Below, piece by piece: positions 10,408 through 22,075 of a DNA stretch of 64,000 nucleotides. A program made the translations under genes and the position numbers. The stretch comes from Dichetophora obliterata (taxonomy: Eukaryota > Arthropoda > Insecta > Diptera > Sciomyzidae). The stretch spans positions 7,118,501-7,182,500 of the forward strand of contig OY986436.1 of the NCBI GenBank assembly GCA_963920525.1, written 5' to 3'. The notes under the pieces are model-generated. The model saw nothing but the letters and a program-made list of their open reading frames with translations, had not been told where the DNA came from and did no database searches. Within the stretch, counting starts at the first letter, position 1. Each line of letters starts with the position of its first letter.

Positions 10408-11691
10408 TTGGGGGTTGGAATTAATTTTAAAGGTTTTTTTTCGGTTTTTGAGCATTTATTTAGAAACAACGGTACAATGTATATTATTCAAAGTACTGTC
10501 CATCGTTAGCTACAACATTTTCCCATCTTTCTGGCAGCATATGGATTCCGCGCCGGAAGAACGATTCGTCTTTTGAGGCAATCCACGAATCGACCCATTT
10601 TTTGGTATCCTCGTAAGAAGTGAAGCGCTGCTCAGCCAAGCCATGCGTCATCGATCTGAATAGGTGGTAGTCGGAAGGGGCTATGTCTGGGCTATAAGGC
10701 GGGTGGGGTAGCACATCCCAATTCAGCGCCTCCAACGTTTCCTTGACGGTTTTTGCAACATGTGGCCGTGCGTTGTCATGTTGAAAAACCACTTTGTAGT
10801 GTCTTTTGGCATATTCCGGCCTAACCTTTTATGCTCGGCTCAATTGCATCAATTGTTGTTGGTAGCGTTCCCCAGTGATGGTTTCGTTAGGTTTTAGCAG
10901 CTCATAGTACACGACACCCTTCTGATCCCACCAAATACACAGCATAAGCTTGGCGCCATGAATATTCGGCTTGGCCCTCGATGTTGATGCATGGCCGGGT
11001 GGTCCCCACGATTTTTTTCGCTTAGGATTATCGTAATGGATCCACTTTTCATCGCCAGTGACAATACGATGCAAAAAACTCTTCCTTTTATGCCGTTGAA
11101 GCAGTTGTTCGCACATGCAAAATCGCCGTTCAACGTCTCTCGGCTTCAACTGGTACGGCACCCAATTTCCTTGCTTTTGAATCATTCCCATGGCCTTCAA
11201 GCGTTTGCCGACCGTTGATAAGTCGACTCCCAATGATTCTGACAATTCTTGAAGGGTTTGAAACGGGTCTTCATCGAGCAAAGCCTTCAATTCCTCATCT
11301 TCAAACTTTTTCGGCTGGCCCGGACGCTCTTTGTATTCCGTATCAAAATCACCACTTTTAAACCGACGGAACCAGTACTCACAAGTAGAAATCGATGGAG
11401 CATAGTCCCCGTAAGCCTCAGTAAGCGTGCGTTGTGCTTCAACCGCTTTTTTCTTTAAATGGAAGCACAAAAGTAAACCTTCCCGCAAATTACGTTTTGT
11501 TGGAACGAAAGTCGACATGTTCACAGAGAAAAAAATATATGTTGTTTACACTTCAGTGGAATGACACATACTGAAAAATGAAGCTTAGACAATGTGCTTT
11601 GAAATGAATATAGTCACAGGTGTGCCCGATGCGATCTATTGATAGTTACGCCATCTCTTAGAAAACCTTTAAAACTAATTCCAACCCCCAA
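10408..11691 (-). mobile_element. Mariner element (B), mauritiana-like, full length
   Basis: 1284 bp with 30 bp terminal repeats differing at one base (ttgggggttggaattaattt at 10408; inverse ending at 11691) and TA duplications at 10406-10407 and 11692-11693. The length is that of an intact mariner. It lies inside insert C, itself inside mariner A, and is the youngest of the three. Confidence 0.95.
10484..11524 (-). pseudogene. mariner DD34D transposase with a single in-frame stop
   Basis: This encodes a ~346-residue mariner transposase, which cuts at the element ends and inserts at TA. It starts at 11524 (MNMSTF; the second Met at 11518 is also possible). It contains the family landmarks: helix-turn-helix region in the first ~120 residues, WVPYQL near 121, D158 in IVTGDEKW, D250 in FQHDNARPH, and D285 in YSPDIAPSDYHLF (34-residue spacing), ending GQYFE. 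The only visible lesion is TAA at 10829-10831 (codon 232, after QLSRA), where relatives have a leucine-containing linker. The frame is continuous on both sides, and the linker is about one codon shorter than in the classic mauritiana-type protein. Similarity is closest to the mauritiana subfamily. Confidence 0.93.
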
Positions 11692-12628
11692 TATAATAAT
11701 ACTTGTAGTAAGTTTAATTGAAGTTTAAATTACAAGCGTTTTCAAAGCATGATTGGAAAATGCTTTCAGAGGTAATTGTTTCACAACTTCCACATTATTG
11801 TGGAATTTGGAATTCCCCAAGTACTAAAAACTACAATTGCAATAAGAAACAAAGTTGATGTCAGTGGCTTGTGTTCAGTGATAATTCCAACACATTCTTT
11901 TAGAATTTTATAATACTTAAATTCATTTTTAATATTTTGTTAGTTATACCAATGTGCTTTAATAAAAATTTTTATTGAATAGTCCAAATAGTTTTATTTA
12001 TATTCCCTTTTTTTAAGTGGCAATGTGTTTATCGACAGTATATTATAGATAAATTTACTATAGATTTGGATGTGATGATCTTTCGTATGGATTAATTTTA
12101 CTGAGAAGATAAATTTGTGCTTTTATGTTAAGATTTCTTTAAAACAGGTGTTAAAAGCTTACAATAATACTTATTTTTAATAAGCTTCCCATTATATAAT
12201 AAATGTTTTAATAATATTTTTATAACACTTTTTTCCAATTTTTTATAAACAGTTGTAAATAACTTACAATAACACTTACTTCCAATTATTTAATAATTAT
12301 TTCCAATACTTTTACAGCACTTTTTTTCCAATTGCAAAGAAAGTATTGTACAAAGCTTATTTACAGCACTTATATCAAATTGAATTGTAAACGATTGTAA
12401 TAATATTACAGTAAGGAATATTTTTCCTTTTGCTTATTCTACAAGTACTTGAAAGCATTTTACAACAGTTTTTACAAGCTTTTTCCAAGCGCGATGCTTG
12501 CGCTTGTAAGCTTACTACAAGCTTATTCTAAGCTTGTTTGGCTTATTGGGAGAAGACAAATCAGCTGATTATTTGTGATCATTTTGCTGATATTGGTGCA
12601 TAGTGTTAAAAATTATTGCTAAGCAAAA

Positions 12629-13486
12629 ATGAGTGAAATTTCAGAAAAAATACGTCATATTTTACAATTTTACTAAGATAAAGGGAAAAATGCGTCGCAG
12701 GCATGTGAAAAGATTTTTGAGGTTTATGGTGAAGGTGCACTAACCAATCAACTGCCAGGAAATGGTTCTCTCGATTTCGTACTGGAAATTTTGAAGTCAA
12801 AGATGCTCCTCGCTTTGGTCGGCCCATCAACGAAAAAGTCGATGAAATAATGGATAAGGTCCAAGAAAACCGTCATGTGAGCTGCCACGACATCGCTAAG
12901 AAACTGAAGATCGATGACAAAACAGTTTTAAGCCATTTGAAGAAAGTTGGTTTTTAAAAAAAAGCTTGATGTTTGGGTGCCTCATGAACTTAGTGCAAAA
13001 AAAGTAATGGGCTGAATTTCTATCTGCGATTCGCTACTAAAATGAAACGAAATCGAGCCATTTTTGAAACGTATGGTAACAGGTGATGAAAAGTGGATCA
13101 CGTACGATAATATTGTTCTAAAACGGTCTTGGTCGAAAAAAGGTGAAACTTCAAGAACGGTGTCAAAGCCGGAATTGACGACAAGGAAGGTGATGCTGTG
13201 CCACACACATCTTTATTGATCCGACAAAAACTTAAAGAATTTAACTGGGAAGTTTTGGTGCATCCACCGTACAGTCCTGACATTGCATCGTAAGATTAGC
13301 ATTTGTTCCGATCTCTTCAACACTCCCTTGCTGGAAGGAAATTAACCTCAAAAGATGACTGCGAAAACCACCTACGTCAGTTTCTCAACGATAAAAGCCC
13401 GGAATTTTTACAATAAAGAAATCATGGTCTTAACCCAAAAATGGCAGAAGGTAGTTGAAAAGAATGGACAATATTTGGATAAATAA
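12629..13486 (+). pseudogene. mariner A transposase, deleted and frameshifted
   Basis: It starts ATG at 12629 (MSEISEKIRHILQFY, then an in-frame TAA) and ends at the TAA at 13484. Recognisable pieces across several frames are VKDAPRFGRPINEKVDE, KLDVWVPHEL, MVTGDEKWITYDN, HPPYSPDIA and HSLAGRKLTS. Between VMLC and HTSLLIRQKL about 55 residues, including the second catalytic Asp, are missing. Several frameshifts and stops are present, and the third acidic motif is mutated (a stop follows DIAS). The protein is clearly a mariner of a different subfamily from element B. It is dead and much older than B. Confidence 0.9.
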
Positions 13487-13561
13487 AATAATTTTTTTTT
13501 TAAATAAAATGTTGTTTATTTTTACTAAAAAAACGCCGAATACTTTTTCCCCAACCCAATA

Positions 13562-14679
13562 TTTGAGGATTAGACACGACAAGCCGTGAATCTTTTTTTA
13601 ACGATTTTCATTAATTCGAATTATTTTGGTATAAATTTGATATATAATTATTGTCTGACATGCCACAAAATACTTAAACTTGTTTGTAATCTTAACAATT
13701 TATTAACCACCAAAACTTTCCCAAATACTATTTTTGGATTAAAGTCCGTTTAATTACATTTCCAACGGTAGTTCAAACTTAAAATTCGGTTAAGAATTTG
13801 GTTTGTTAATCAAAAAAATATTTGTGTTTAGATGTTAAAATAACAATATCTTATTAACCCATTGAGTCCCGTCAAATTTGTTTAAAAAGTAGTTTTGCCA
13901 GCTTTAAGAAAAAAATTATTTTAATTTTTTAAATGGTGTTCCGCGCACTCCTACATCGCAATTAATTACCTTACCGCAAGCGATGCAACTTTCAACCACA
14001 AAAATTTCACAAAACTATTTTTAGATTAAAGTCGCTTTAATTACCTTTCCAACGGCACATAGTGGACTGTTTTGGCCTGTTTAGAGGGAAGTAAATCTGA
14101 AACTCGAGTTTGAGTGAACGAAATGGAATGTTTTGAAATTTGGGATTTAGGCTATTCAGTGGCATATCTTCCTTACATATAAACAGTGATGTGATTTTCA
14201 TTTTGCTAAAAATCCCAAATGCACGTGTAACAATCCCTTTTTTGCTCCCTTTATCCCTTCTAAGATTGTGAAATCCCGCGAAAAATCCCTCCAATTTGAA
14301 TGTCAAAATAGCAAAATAAATATATTTTGTTTCTTTATGAGCAAGATTTTTTAATAAAAATTAAGTGAAATAAAAATCGTATATTCCAGTAATTCCAAGT
14401 TGAAACTTGGACATTTTACTTGATATGCGAATTCACGTACCACCAGTGGTAGGGGCATGCCCTTCGCGACGTATTTTGTATGTCCTTTTAACACATCGAT
14501 GTCATTGACAGGTGCGAACGGACCCAACGTGCATTAACATTTGCGTTACAATTCTCCTGTCCTATTGGGTCATATCTGTAAAAGCTTGAGAAATGGCAAG
14601 TTCAAAGGGATATGTTGCCACCAGCCGAACTACAGGGTTATTTCTTAAAAATTCATTGAGATCAAACTTATACGTATAC
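13562..14679. other. Intergenic DNA with a ~285 bp diverged direct repeat
   Basis: A segment like ctatttttggattaaagtcc plus tttccaacgg occurs near 13729 and again near 14019. At 13854 a TTAA followed by CCCATTGAGTCCCG looks like a solo end of a piggyBac-like element, with no partner found nearby. No gene. Confidence 0.45.
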
Positions 14680-15424
14680 ATTGAGGTGCCTCGACTTGTG
14701 TAGGGAGAAAAAAAGTTCCATTTGTACTCCTCTAAAAATTAAACTTGATCTATTTTATAATAATTTCCAGTGAGCTAAAACTTTTTGCAAAATCCTATGA
14801 AAATTATGTTTTTCGTAAATATATTGCCTGCTGTAATAGTTGGAAAAAAAATAAACTGTTAGAAATGAAAGGCTGGGAAAAGCTCTTCCAATCTGCATCA
14901 AACAATTTTAAATTTTTGAAATTGAATTAAAAATAATGCTGTTTTTTTTGCATTTTTTTTTAACTTTTTTCTAGTTTTTTTCATTAAAATTATATTACCT
15001 TCATAATTTTTAATGCGATCCTCACTATCAAAATATAGTTGGAAAGGTTTTGAGTGCTTGCATTGATTTTTGGTCTGAATTTCCTAAATTGATACATATT
15101 AAAGCTAAAATATTAATTATAAAATAAGCACCTAATAAAAAAAATATTGTAAGAAATTAAATTAATAAAATAAAAGTAATGAGATATTTAAATTTTAAAA
15201 TTTTTTGAATAGAAATAAAAAAATATTTATATTTTTACAACTAAAATATATTTTTATTATACCAGCCAATATATTTACGAAAACCATGATTTTTTGAGGT
15301 TTTTGCAAAAAGTTTTAGCTCACTGACGTTTATCCTAAAATCCAAAATATTTTGGAGTATCATAAAATAGACCATGGTTCATTTTTAGGGGGAACAAATT
15401 GAACTTTTTTCAATGCACCTTAGT
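14680..15424. mobile_element. Foldback MITE with ~150 bp diverged arms
   Basis: The left arm from ttgaggtgcc (14680) through gagctaaaactttttgcaaa and gtttttcgtaaatatattg has an inverted counterpart ending at 15424 (caccttag). The arms are diverged with small indels, so the element is old. No target duplication is clear. Confidence 0.7.
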
Positions 15425-15923
15425 ATATGCATAAAAATATTGTATTTATTCAAGCCGAGGTATGAATGAAGTTGAATTAATTTTGAATCCAAAATGAGGT
15501 AAAAATCAAGTATCAAATCAATTTTATTCAAATGTTTTGAGAATGTTTTTTTAATCAATTACAACTAAAACTCAATGAAGCACATCATTGGATAGGCAAT
15601 CGTACAAGATTACAGGCAAAGTGATGTCAATAAGTTATTTAAAAGGAATTCCATCTTTCAAAAGTTTGACACAGTAAAAATCCCGCCAAAAAACTCAAAC
15701 GCCCTCCCGCCCTTTTATGGTATAAAAATCCCACAAAAAGATCGAAGTCCCACCAAATCACATCACTGCATGTAAATTGCTTACAAATAAAAAAATACAA
15801 AAAAATTTGCCTTTTCACTTCCCTACATCAGGATTTTCTATTTTTTTTCTATTTTTTAATGACACAACTCCTACACGAAGAACTTCATAAAAACGGTAGA
15901 CCACTTTTTGTAAACGCCGATGT
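15425..15923. other. Intergenic DNA
   Basis: Nothing recognised; AT-rich. Confidence 0.4.
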
Positions 15924-16242
15924 ATGCTTATTAGGGCGGGTCAAATTCTGGCTCAGCGAAATTCGTAAAATACATGTAATTTCAAGACTTTTTCTCCACT
16001 ACAGCATATACAAATTCTGAAAAAAAGCTGTGCGGACTTTCGTAAATAGATTCATACATTCATATATTCATATTTTATAATTGAGAACAAAATCTATTTA
16101 CGAAAGTCCGCACAGCTTTTTTTCAGAATTTGTATATGCTGTAGTGGAGAAAAAGTCTTGAAATTACATGTATTTTACGAATTTCGCTGAGCCAGACCTC
16201 CAAAAAATTCGTCCATACAAATTGACCCGCCCTAATGCTTAT
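15924..16242. mobile_element. 303 bp foldback MITE with 8 bp target duplication (hAT-like)
   Basis: The element at 15932-16234 starts TAGGGCGGGTCAA and ends with its inverse. Long arms (to about 16055 and from about 16092) pair almost perfectly through gctgtgcggactttcgtaaa; the right arm has ~25 extra bases near its tip. The 8 bp ATGCTTAT is duplicated exactly at 15924-15931 and 16235-16242, as for hAT (or P) transposition. Confidence 0.85.
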
Positions 16243-17580
16243 GCTTACCTTTGTACAACAAAAATTAAATTTTTTTTGTTAATGGTAATTTTTGTCACAG
16301 TCCAAGTGGAATTTTATCCCTCCTTGAATTTACTTTTGACAAATTCTTAAAGTTTATTATATTTACTTAATATTTCGAACATTTTTAGGTTTGGCAACTT
16401 TTGGCAACCTTAACTTTCAAGGTGTTTTCGTCTCTAACCCCTTAGTTTTTGTAGTTTTATGTATTTTGCTGTGCATTAATTCCACGCCATTCTTCAGTAT
16501 TTTATTGTAATGCAAATAAGTTTGAATGCGAATATACATTTTTTTTTAATCTCCCCGTCCTTCCTTTCATCCTCTGTCACGCCCTTCCCTCAAAATTCAC
16601 TTTAAACTTAAAAATAGTGTCTTTTTTTTACAAAATTTGCTGGTTTAACCAGCAAATACTTCTATTTGTGATACAAATCTCTACTTGTGTTGCATATCGT
16701 TGGAAAGGTCATGAAATTGTTTTTCTAAAACGTCTTTGCCTAAAGCTTCGCTTTAAAAACTTTCGTTGCAAGAGCATTTTCAGTGAAACAACCTGCGGAA
16801 AATGCAAAATTAGCCCATAACTCCCCAGGAGGTCAGAATAGACCACCACTTCCAGAACATTTTTTGCTTGGTTAAGAAGTGTGTGAGATATGAGTTTTCG
16901 TAGAAATCGATTTTCGACGTTTTTGCCGACTTTTCTCAATTTTTTTCTCCAAACTTTTTTCCCCCAAATTAAGTTTTTTATTTCTATCAGTGATGCTCCG
17001 CGCAAAATTTCATCAAAATAGGAGATGCTTATTCCGTAAGGCCGATACGTGCAAAATGGAACTGTTGATCAAGTTTTTCATTTGTAATTTAATTAATTTT
17101 TCTAGTTAGGGTAAATTAAAACCCATTTCAAATATTACTCAGGACATAAACTTATAAAACGATTGCATTTGAACTCTACTTTTCACGTTTGTAGGTCATC
17201 CTTCTAGATGAGAGCCATTGCCAAGTATTCTAGTGGATATACTCTATTTCAAAGTGCAATAAAATAAAAAATATGCATATTGCCATTCTAAGTTAATCTG
17301 GCGTAATACAAGCAATGGAAATACCATACCATACAAAAAATTCTTCAAGAGGGGCTAAAGGTCTTTCATTCCGTATGCAGATCCTCCACTAAATACGTCT
17401 CAAATACAAAAACTGTCTGAAAAGCTTTTGATAATTTTATTTTTTTTTTTTGATAATTTTATTTGAACAGTTGTAAAGAAACCATAAACCAAACATCACC
17501 GTCGAAAAACTAGATTTAAAAAATAATTTAGAAGCATTTAAAAGCAGTAATTCGAGACAAAGAGTTTAGTTATTAACCAT
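16243..17580. other. Intergenic DNA
   Basis: No gene found. A 12 bp palindrome (tttgctggtttaaccagcaaa) lies near 16638. Nothing else is supported. Confidence 0.4.
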
Positions 17581-18337
17581 TAAGGGCGCTTTTAAAGTGG
17601 CAACTTGTTGCTTTGCCGAGCCGTACCGAGAGGGAAAGCTGAAAAACGCTGCACATACAATATGAAATAAGCTCAAAGTGCGTATAGTGCCAGCCGAGCA
17701 AGCGGCTTAAAGCGGCTTGTGCGCTGGTATTCAGTGTGCCGATTGTTGCTTTCCAGCACGCTCGCGCGGATTGCGGTATTATTTTCATTAAATAACATAA
17801 AAAAGGTAAATCAACAAGAAAAACTCCATTAACCCATTAATGCTCACTACCAGAATCCGTTGAGTTTAGCTTTTAAAATTTTCAGCATAAATTTGTATTA
17901 TTATAAGACGGAAAACTCTGAAGTTTAAAAAAAAAATTCAAAGGATTTGGGTGTGGCGAAGCAAATGATCATAAACGCATAAGGGGTCCTTAAGTAGAGA
18001 AATAAAAAAGAACAAAAAAAAATTAGAAAAGTGATAAATTGAACTTTAACGTAATGCACTTTTTTAATAATATTTTCTTTTTTCTTGATGTTAATAAAAC
18101 AAAATAACTCACCTGAGTAACATTTGTCACTTTTTTTAATACTGCATTAACAGGCGCGAACAAGTAAACAAAAAGAATTAAAATGTCAATTTTTTTTTTT
18201 TTTGGAAAGAGCATATTTGGGCTTTCTCACACTGTTGGAAGCAAAAGTTTTACAGTTGCTGAGGATTTTTGAGGAACTTTTGAAAAATGCTTTTATCGCG
18301 TATGATAACACAGTGACGCAATATTGAACTTTTTGAC

Positions 18338-18961
18338 TCCAAACAAAAAATCACTTATCCCAGCCGAAAGTACTCGATGAGAGGAGAAAAGTAATTTCTG
18401 GATTTTGCTAGATTGGTTGCCGTTCGTTTTTTATGAGATTTTGACAAATACGCATTTATTTTGTTGTACGCATTTATAAAAAAAAAATTGCAAAATCCGT
18501 ATCAAGGAGTGGTCGTATGAAGTTGGTATGTACTGGAAAGTTGTTCATAATTTTATAGGCTACATTTCTTCTCTTGATTGTCTGGTAAAATTTTCAATAG
18601 TTCAAGAGCTGTAGTCGAAAAACGGGAAAAATCGGTAAAAAAAGTGGTAATTTTTTCGACATTTTTGGAGTTTTGAGCATGAAGAAGAAATTTTTCCGAC
18701 TTAATATATTCAGCATTTTTGTTGGCAGAGTCAAGAGCTACAACTTTGCTGAAGACTGCAAATAAAAATTCACAGCATTTTTCGAGCTATGGCCATGCGA
18801 AAAATAGAAGAAAATTGCAAAAAAGTGCTCAAAATCGAATTTGGCGAAAAATCTATAGAGGCTCATAAAAAACGAACGGCAACCAATCTAACAAAATCCA
18901 GAAATTACTTTTCTCCTCTCATCGAGTACTTTCGGCTGGGATAAGTGATTTTTTGTTTGGA
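18338..18961. repeat. Foldback with ~97 bp arms
   Basis: The left arm (18338-18435, starting tccaaacaaaaaatcactta) and right arm (18865-18961) are nearly perfect inverted copies, containing agtactcgatgagaggagaa. The centre has repeated pieces like gagctacaactttgctgaag. High arm identity suggests a recent insertion or conversion. Target duplication unclear. Confidence 0.8.
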
Positions 18962-18985
18962 ATTTTTGTGTTGTGTTGTGTAATC

Positions 18986-19486
18986 ATACGTTATCATGAT
19001 ACAAAGAACTACAGATAAAGTATTCCCGGCGCAACGAACGATATTTACTGCGCACCTCGTCATTGGTGCTCGTCAAATGTGACACTTGATGAATACATTC
19101 AAAAGAAAATGTCGAAAAGTGACGAAGATAGCAAAATGAAAACGAACAAACAGTCAAAATTCTGTCAAGCACATCAAGCAACGTAGCCGCTTTTTGTGTA
19201 AATCGGTAAAAAGGGGGAAAAACACCCCTACAAAATATGCAAATTTTTTTCACAAAAAGTACTAAAAAATATATTTACTTTATTTTGGACATGTGCTTTA
19301 TTTAACAATATTTATTTCATTTCAGTAAAACAAGTTTTCATAAGAAAATGTAGGCATTTAAAAATCTTTATACCCTATGAATAAATTGTGACTACGTTGC
19401 AACCAATGAGCACTTTGCATGTCACAGCAAAGATGGCGGACATGCGCAATACTTAATCTGTAGTTCTTTGTATCATGATACGTTAT
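18986..19486. mobile_element. 483 bp MITE with exact 9 bp target duplication
   Basis: Terminal repeats CATGATACAAAGAACTACAG (18995) and their inverse ending at 19477 extend ~40 bp with a few differences. The 9 bp ATACGTTAT is repeated exactly at 18986-18994 and 19478-19486. An 8-9 bp duplication with CA termini suggests hAT or a Mutator/Merlin-type relative. No transposase. Confidence 0.8.
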
Positions 19487-20317
19487 CATTAATGGGTTAA
19501 AATACATACATATTTTTTTTTTGTTTTTGTTGCGCCTTTTCTTCGTTTTTTTATTGGGATCAAAATTAAGTGGGTGAAAAAATTCAAATTAGCGATCAGT
19601 AGCTTTTGTTTTCGTCTAAATTTTCTCATTTGTTGTGCAAAAGTCAATCATTTGACTTCAATCTGTTATATGTGTATGCAAAATATAAAAATAGTTAGAT
19701 GTTGGTTACAAAGCCATAAACAAGGCTGTGTAATGCATACAAACAAATATTTACTAACACATATAAATGATTGATGTCCAATGATTGACCGTGTAAGGTC
19801 CGCATTTGGGTAAATGCTTAGAAAGCCTTTCTATTAGTCGCTTATTTAGATGATTGACTTTTTCTCCACTATTTTTATGGTGTTATTTTTGCTGTTTTAT
19901 CTTTAAAAAAATACGAAATAAAAACACAGCAACAAGGCCACAAAAACAGCACAAAATAATTGCAAAAACCTCGAAACAAGCTGAAACGGCAAGTGACAAA
20001 GCTACTTACAGTAGCTTAAAGTGCGTTTCAGCATAATTTTTTGCATTTTTATCTCTTGCCTTGTTGTCTGCTGGTTTGAGGAAAGAAAGTAGCACACATA
20101 ACATCACATGACTTGTTTGACGCTTTTATTGCAAAAAAAGAAATTAAAAAAAAGTAATATACAAACAAACTTAAAATAGTAAAATGACTAGCTGCAACAA
20201 GTCAGCGACTTAAAGTGACTTACAGTGGCTTAAAGTGCGTTTCAGCATCGTTTTTTCACATTTTCTTCTCCTGACTTGCTGTCCGCTGGTTTGAAGAATC
20301 ACGTGATTTTTTTTGTC

Positions 20318-20700
20318 GGCCTTTGTAGTCTAGTGGAGAGTGCGCTAGACTATCAACCCAGAGGTCCCTGGTTCGAGTCCGGACTTGGGCTTGGTTCTTT
20401 TCACTTTCTTTGTTCTTTCCTACATTTGGAAAACTAAACATCCACAAACAAGTTGCGGAAAATGTGGAATTAAAGAACAGGAACAACTAAGGGCTGGAAA
20501 TACTTGCCGAGGTTAAGGCACAATACTAGCCTCGGTTAAAAGCAATTCAAATAGTCTTTCACGGTTGTTTCGCCTAATCAATATATCACGTATGGTTCTA
20601 ATCAATTTCTCTAAATAATCTATCCCTTTCCTTTCAGGTCAAAGACCAAACCTTGTTTGTATAAGGCGCATGCCTTGGTTCTTTGATCTTTAAAAAAAAA
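20318..20700 (+). mobile_element. tRNA-derived SINE
   Basis: The head resembles a tRNA, with an A box (tagtctagtgg, 20326-20336) and B box (ggttcgagtcc, 20370-20380) forming an internal RNA polymerase III promoter. The body includes gcaattcaaatagtctttca and ataaggcgcatgccttggtt and ends in an A-rich tail near 20690. The anticodon arm does not fold cleanly, so this is not a tRNA gene. Body copies recur at 24.34 and 24.86 kb. Confidence 0.75.
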
Positions 20701-20878
20701 TGTTTTGATTGTAAAAATAAACAAAAAAGAACGTAATATATACAAACAATCCCAAAGTAGTCAAAAACCATCTGCAACAAGTTAGCTGCTTGTAGAGCGC
20801 ACTACCAGCTGCTTTTAGCTTGACGCGCTTTCAGCTCGGCTCGGCAAGGCAACAAGTCGTCAATATAACGCGCCCTAA

Positions 20879-21540
20879 GAAACCATACATCAACAAATAT
20901 GTTTTCATTTTTGTATTTTTATATATGAGTTAATTGTCGTTTTTTTCAAGAAAATGTAATTCAAAATCTACAATTTTCAAAAAACCCAACAAAGTTCTTT
21001 CATTTAAATAATTCTTTATAAATGCACCGCCACCGTTGTTTTTAGTGACGTTTCTTTGCTCAATGAAAATTAATTAATAGCAACAATATTCTTAAGTAGT
21101 TATATATGAATAAAGCCTAAATTTGAAAAAAAAAAACAAAGTGGCCCTTAATTTTTTCTTATTTGAAAAGCACTTATTTATTTGGTACATAAAAAAAATA
21201 GATACACTTTTGAAATGAAATATATGTATACAAAATTTTATGCAGAACAAATTTGGCAATAATTTTAAAGTTATACTTATTGTTTTTTTTTGGTTGAGAT
21301 TAATATTCATTAAAGTGTCATCGATGTAATTTTTCTAGTTTTATGTTTTTAAATATGTTTTTTTTTTGTTTTGATTGTTTTTCCTTTTTTTTGCTACATT
21401 ACAAAAATAACAATAAAGTAAACATCTAAAATAATGAATTGACTCAATTTGTTAGTTCATTTACTTAGCACGATTAGCAACTGAATAGGTGCCAAATGGT
21501 TGTCACAATATTGATAATCAATAATCTTCGACTGCGCCGG
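20879..21540. other. Intergenic DNA
   Basis: AT-rich with T runs; nothing recognised. Confidence 0.4.
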
Positions 21541-21599
21541 AGTTAAGAGCCCCACATCCGTGCTTTAGTGTGTTTAAAGTTATGAATGTTGCATTATTT

Positions 21600-22075
21600 T
21601 GATGGCGTTACTTTTAATGGGGCGTGGTTTTAGCCAAATTTTTAAAATTTCAAGCTCAGAGTACGTTTTGAATATCAAATTTTATGTGCAAAAAAATACA
21701 AAGTTTATACATTAACTTTTGTGAAATTTATGAAAGTTTTGCTATTATGATGACGTCACTTTGTATAGGAGGTGGGCGGGATTTTAATTTTATTTGACCA
21801 AATTCCAAACGTTGATGGCATAGAGAATATTAAAACCTTTCTGCAAATATTTTGGGCATTGCATTACTTTTTGATGAATTTTAGGCTATTTTACCGTTTT
21901 CACAAAGTCACTTGTATGGGAGATAGGCGTGGTTTTCATTCGATTATGACAAGCTTCTTTCTTGCTATGATTAAATTTTATGCAAAACTGCAGAATTTTT
22001 TTTCTTTACATGAATTTTTGTGGTATTATAGCATTTTGATAGTTACTTTGTATGGGAGGTAGTCTACTAGGGGCG
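21600..22075. repeat. Diverged ~150 bp tandem repeat, locus 2
   Basis: Same family as 4975-5650. Cores near 21625 (ggggcgtggttttag), 21753 (cactttgtataggaggtggg), 21907 and 22043, the last matching the terminal copy of locus 1 (actttgtatgggaggtagtc). Non-coding. Confidence 0.7.

Larger units (their letters stand above)
10247..12550. mobile_element. Insert (C) inside mariner A, unclassified
   Basis: This ~2.3 kb segment interrupts mariner A; without the mariner it carries (B) it is about 1.0 kb. The ends are only weakly inverted (cccaatcaacc on the left, ggcttattggg on the right). The right-end word tttggcttattggg recurs at about 43924. The interior is AT-rich with many related words (cttacaataacactt, tttttccaatt, gtaagctta), including a degenerate ~100 bp tandem at 12150-12410. 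No coding sequence. The boundaries are inferred from where mariner A homology stops and resumes. Confidence 0.55.
10139..13559. mobile_element. Old mariner element (A) split by a nested insertion
   Basis: Terminal repeats ttgagttggggaaaaagtat (10139) and their inverse ending at 13559 match over 30 bp with one mismatch (cggcgtttt follows). TA flanks are at 10137-10138 and 13560-13561. The body is in two pieces, 10139-10246 (108 bp) and 12551-13559 (1009 bp). Adding the ~165 bp deleted from its transposase gives about 1.28 kb, the standard mariner size, so the intervening ~2.3 kb is an insert. Its transposase lies on the plus strand. Confidence 0.85.
17829..19500. mobile_element. piggyBac-like element (TTAA), nested
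   Basis: TTAA (17829-17832) is followed by CCCATTAATG; the right end reads CATTAATGGG followed by TTAA (19497-19500), a perfect 14 bp inverted pair. It is 1664 bp including later inserts. No transposase is seen. It carries the foldback at 18338-18961 and the MITE at 18995-19477; the latter lies only 19 bp from its right end. Confidence 0.65.
17581..20878. mobile_element. 3.3 kb TIR element, TAA target site, host of a nest
   Basis: Terminal repeats of about 40 bp (17584 GGGCGC, then acttgttgctttgccgagcc; inverse ending at 20875) are flanked by TAA at 17581-17583 and 20876-20878, pointing to PIF/Harbinger-like transposition. Its own sequence includes a ~210 bp tandem unit (cttaaagtgcgtttcagcat near 20014 and near 20229; a related piece near 20740). 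The TTAA element 17833-19496 and a SINE at ~20318-20700 are inserted in it. No transposase frame. Confidence 0.65.

Noticed and set aside
13854..19500. One large piggyBac-like element from TTAA at 13854 to TTAA at 19497
   Set aside because: The termini differ (CCCATTGAG versus CCCATTAATG); the left partner at 17829 is a perfect match instead.
20318..20392. tRNA gene
   Set aside because: A and B boxes are present but the anticodon arm does not pair properly and a SINE body follows.
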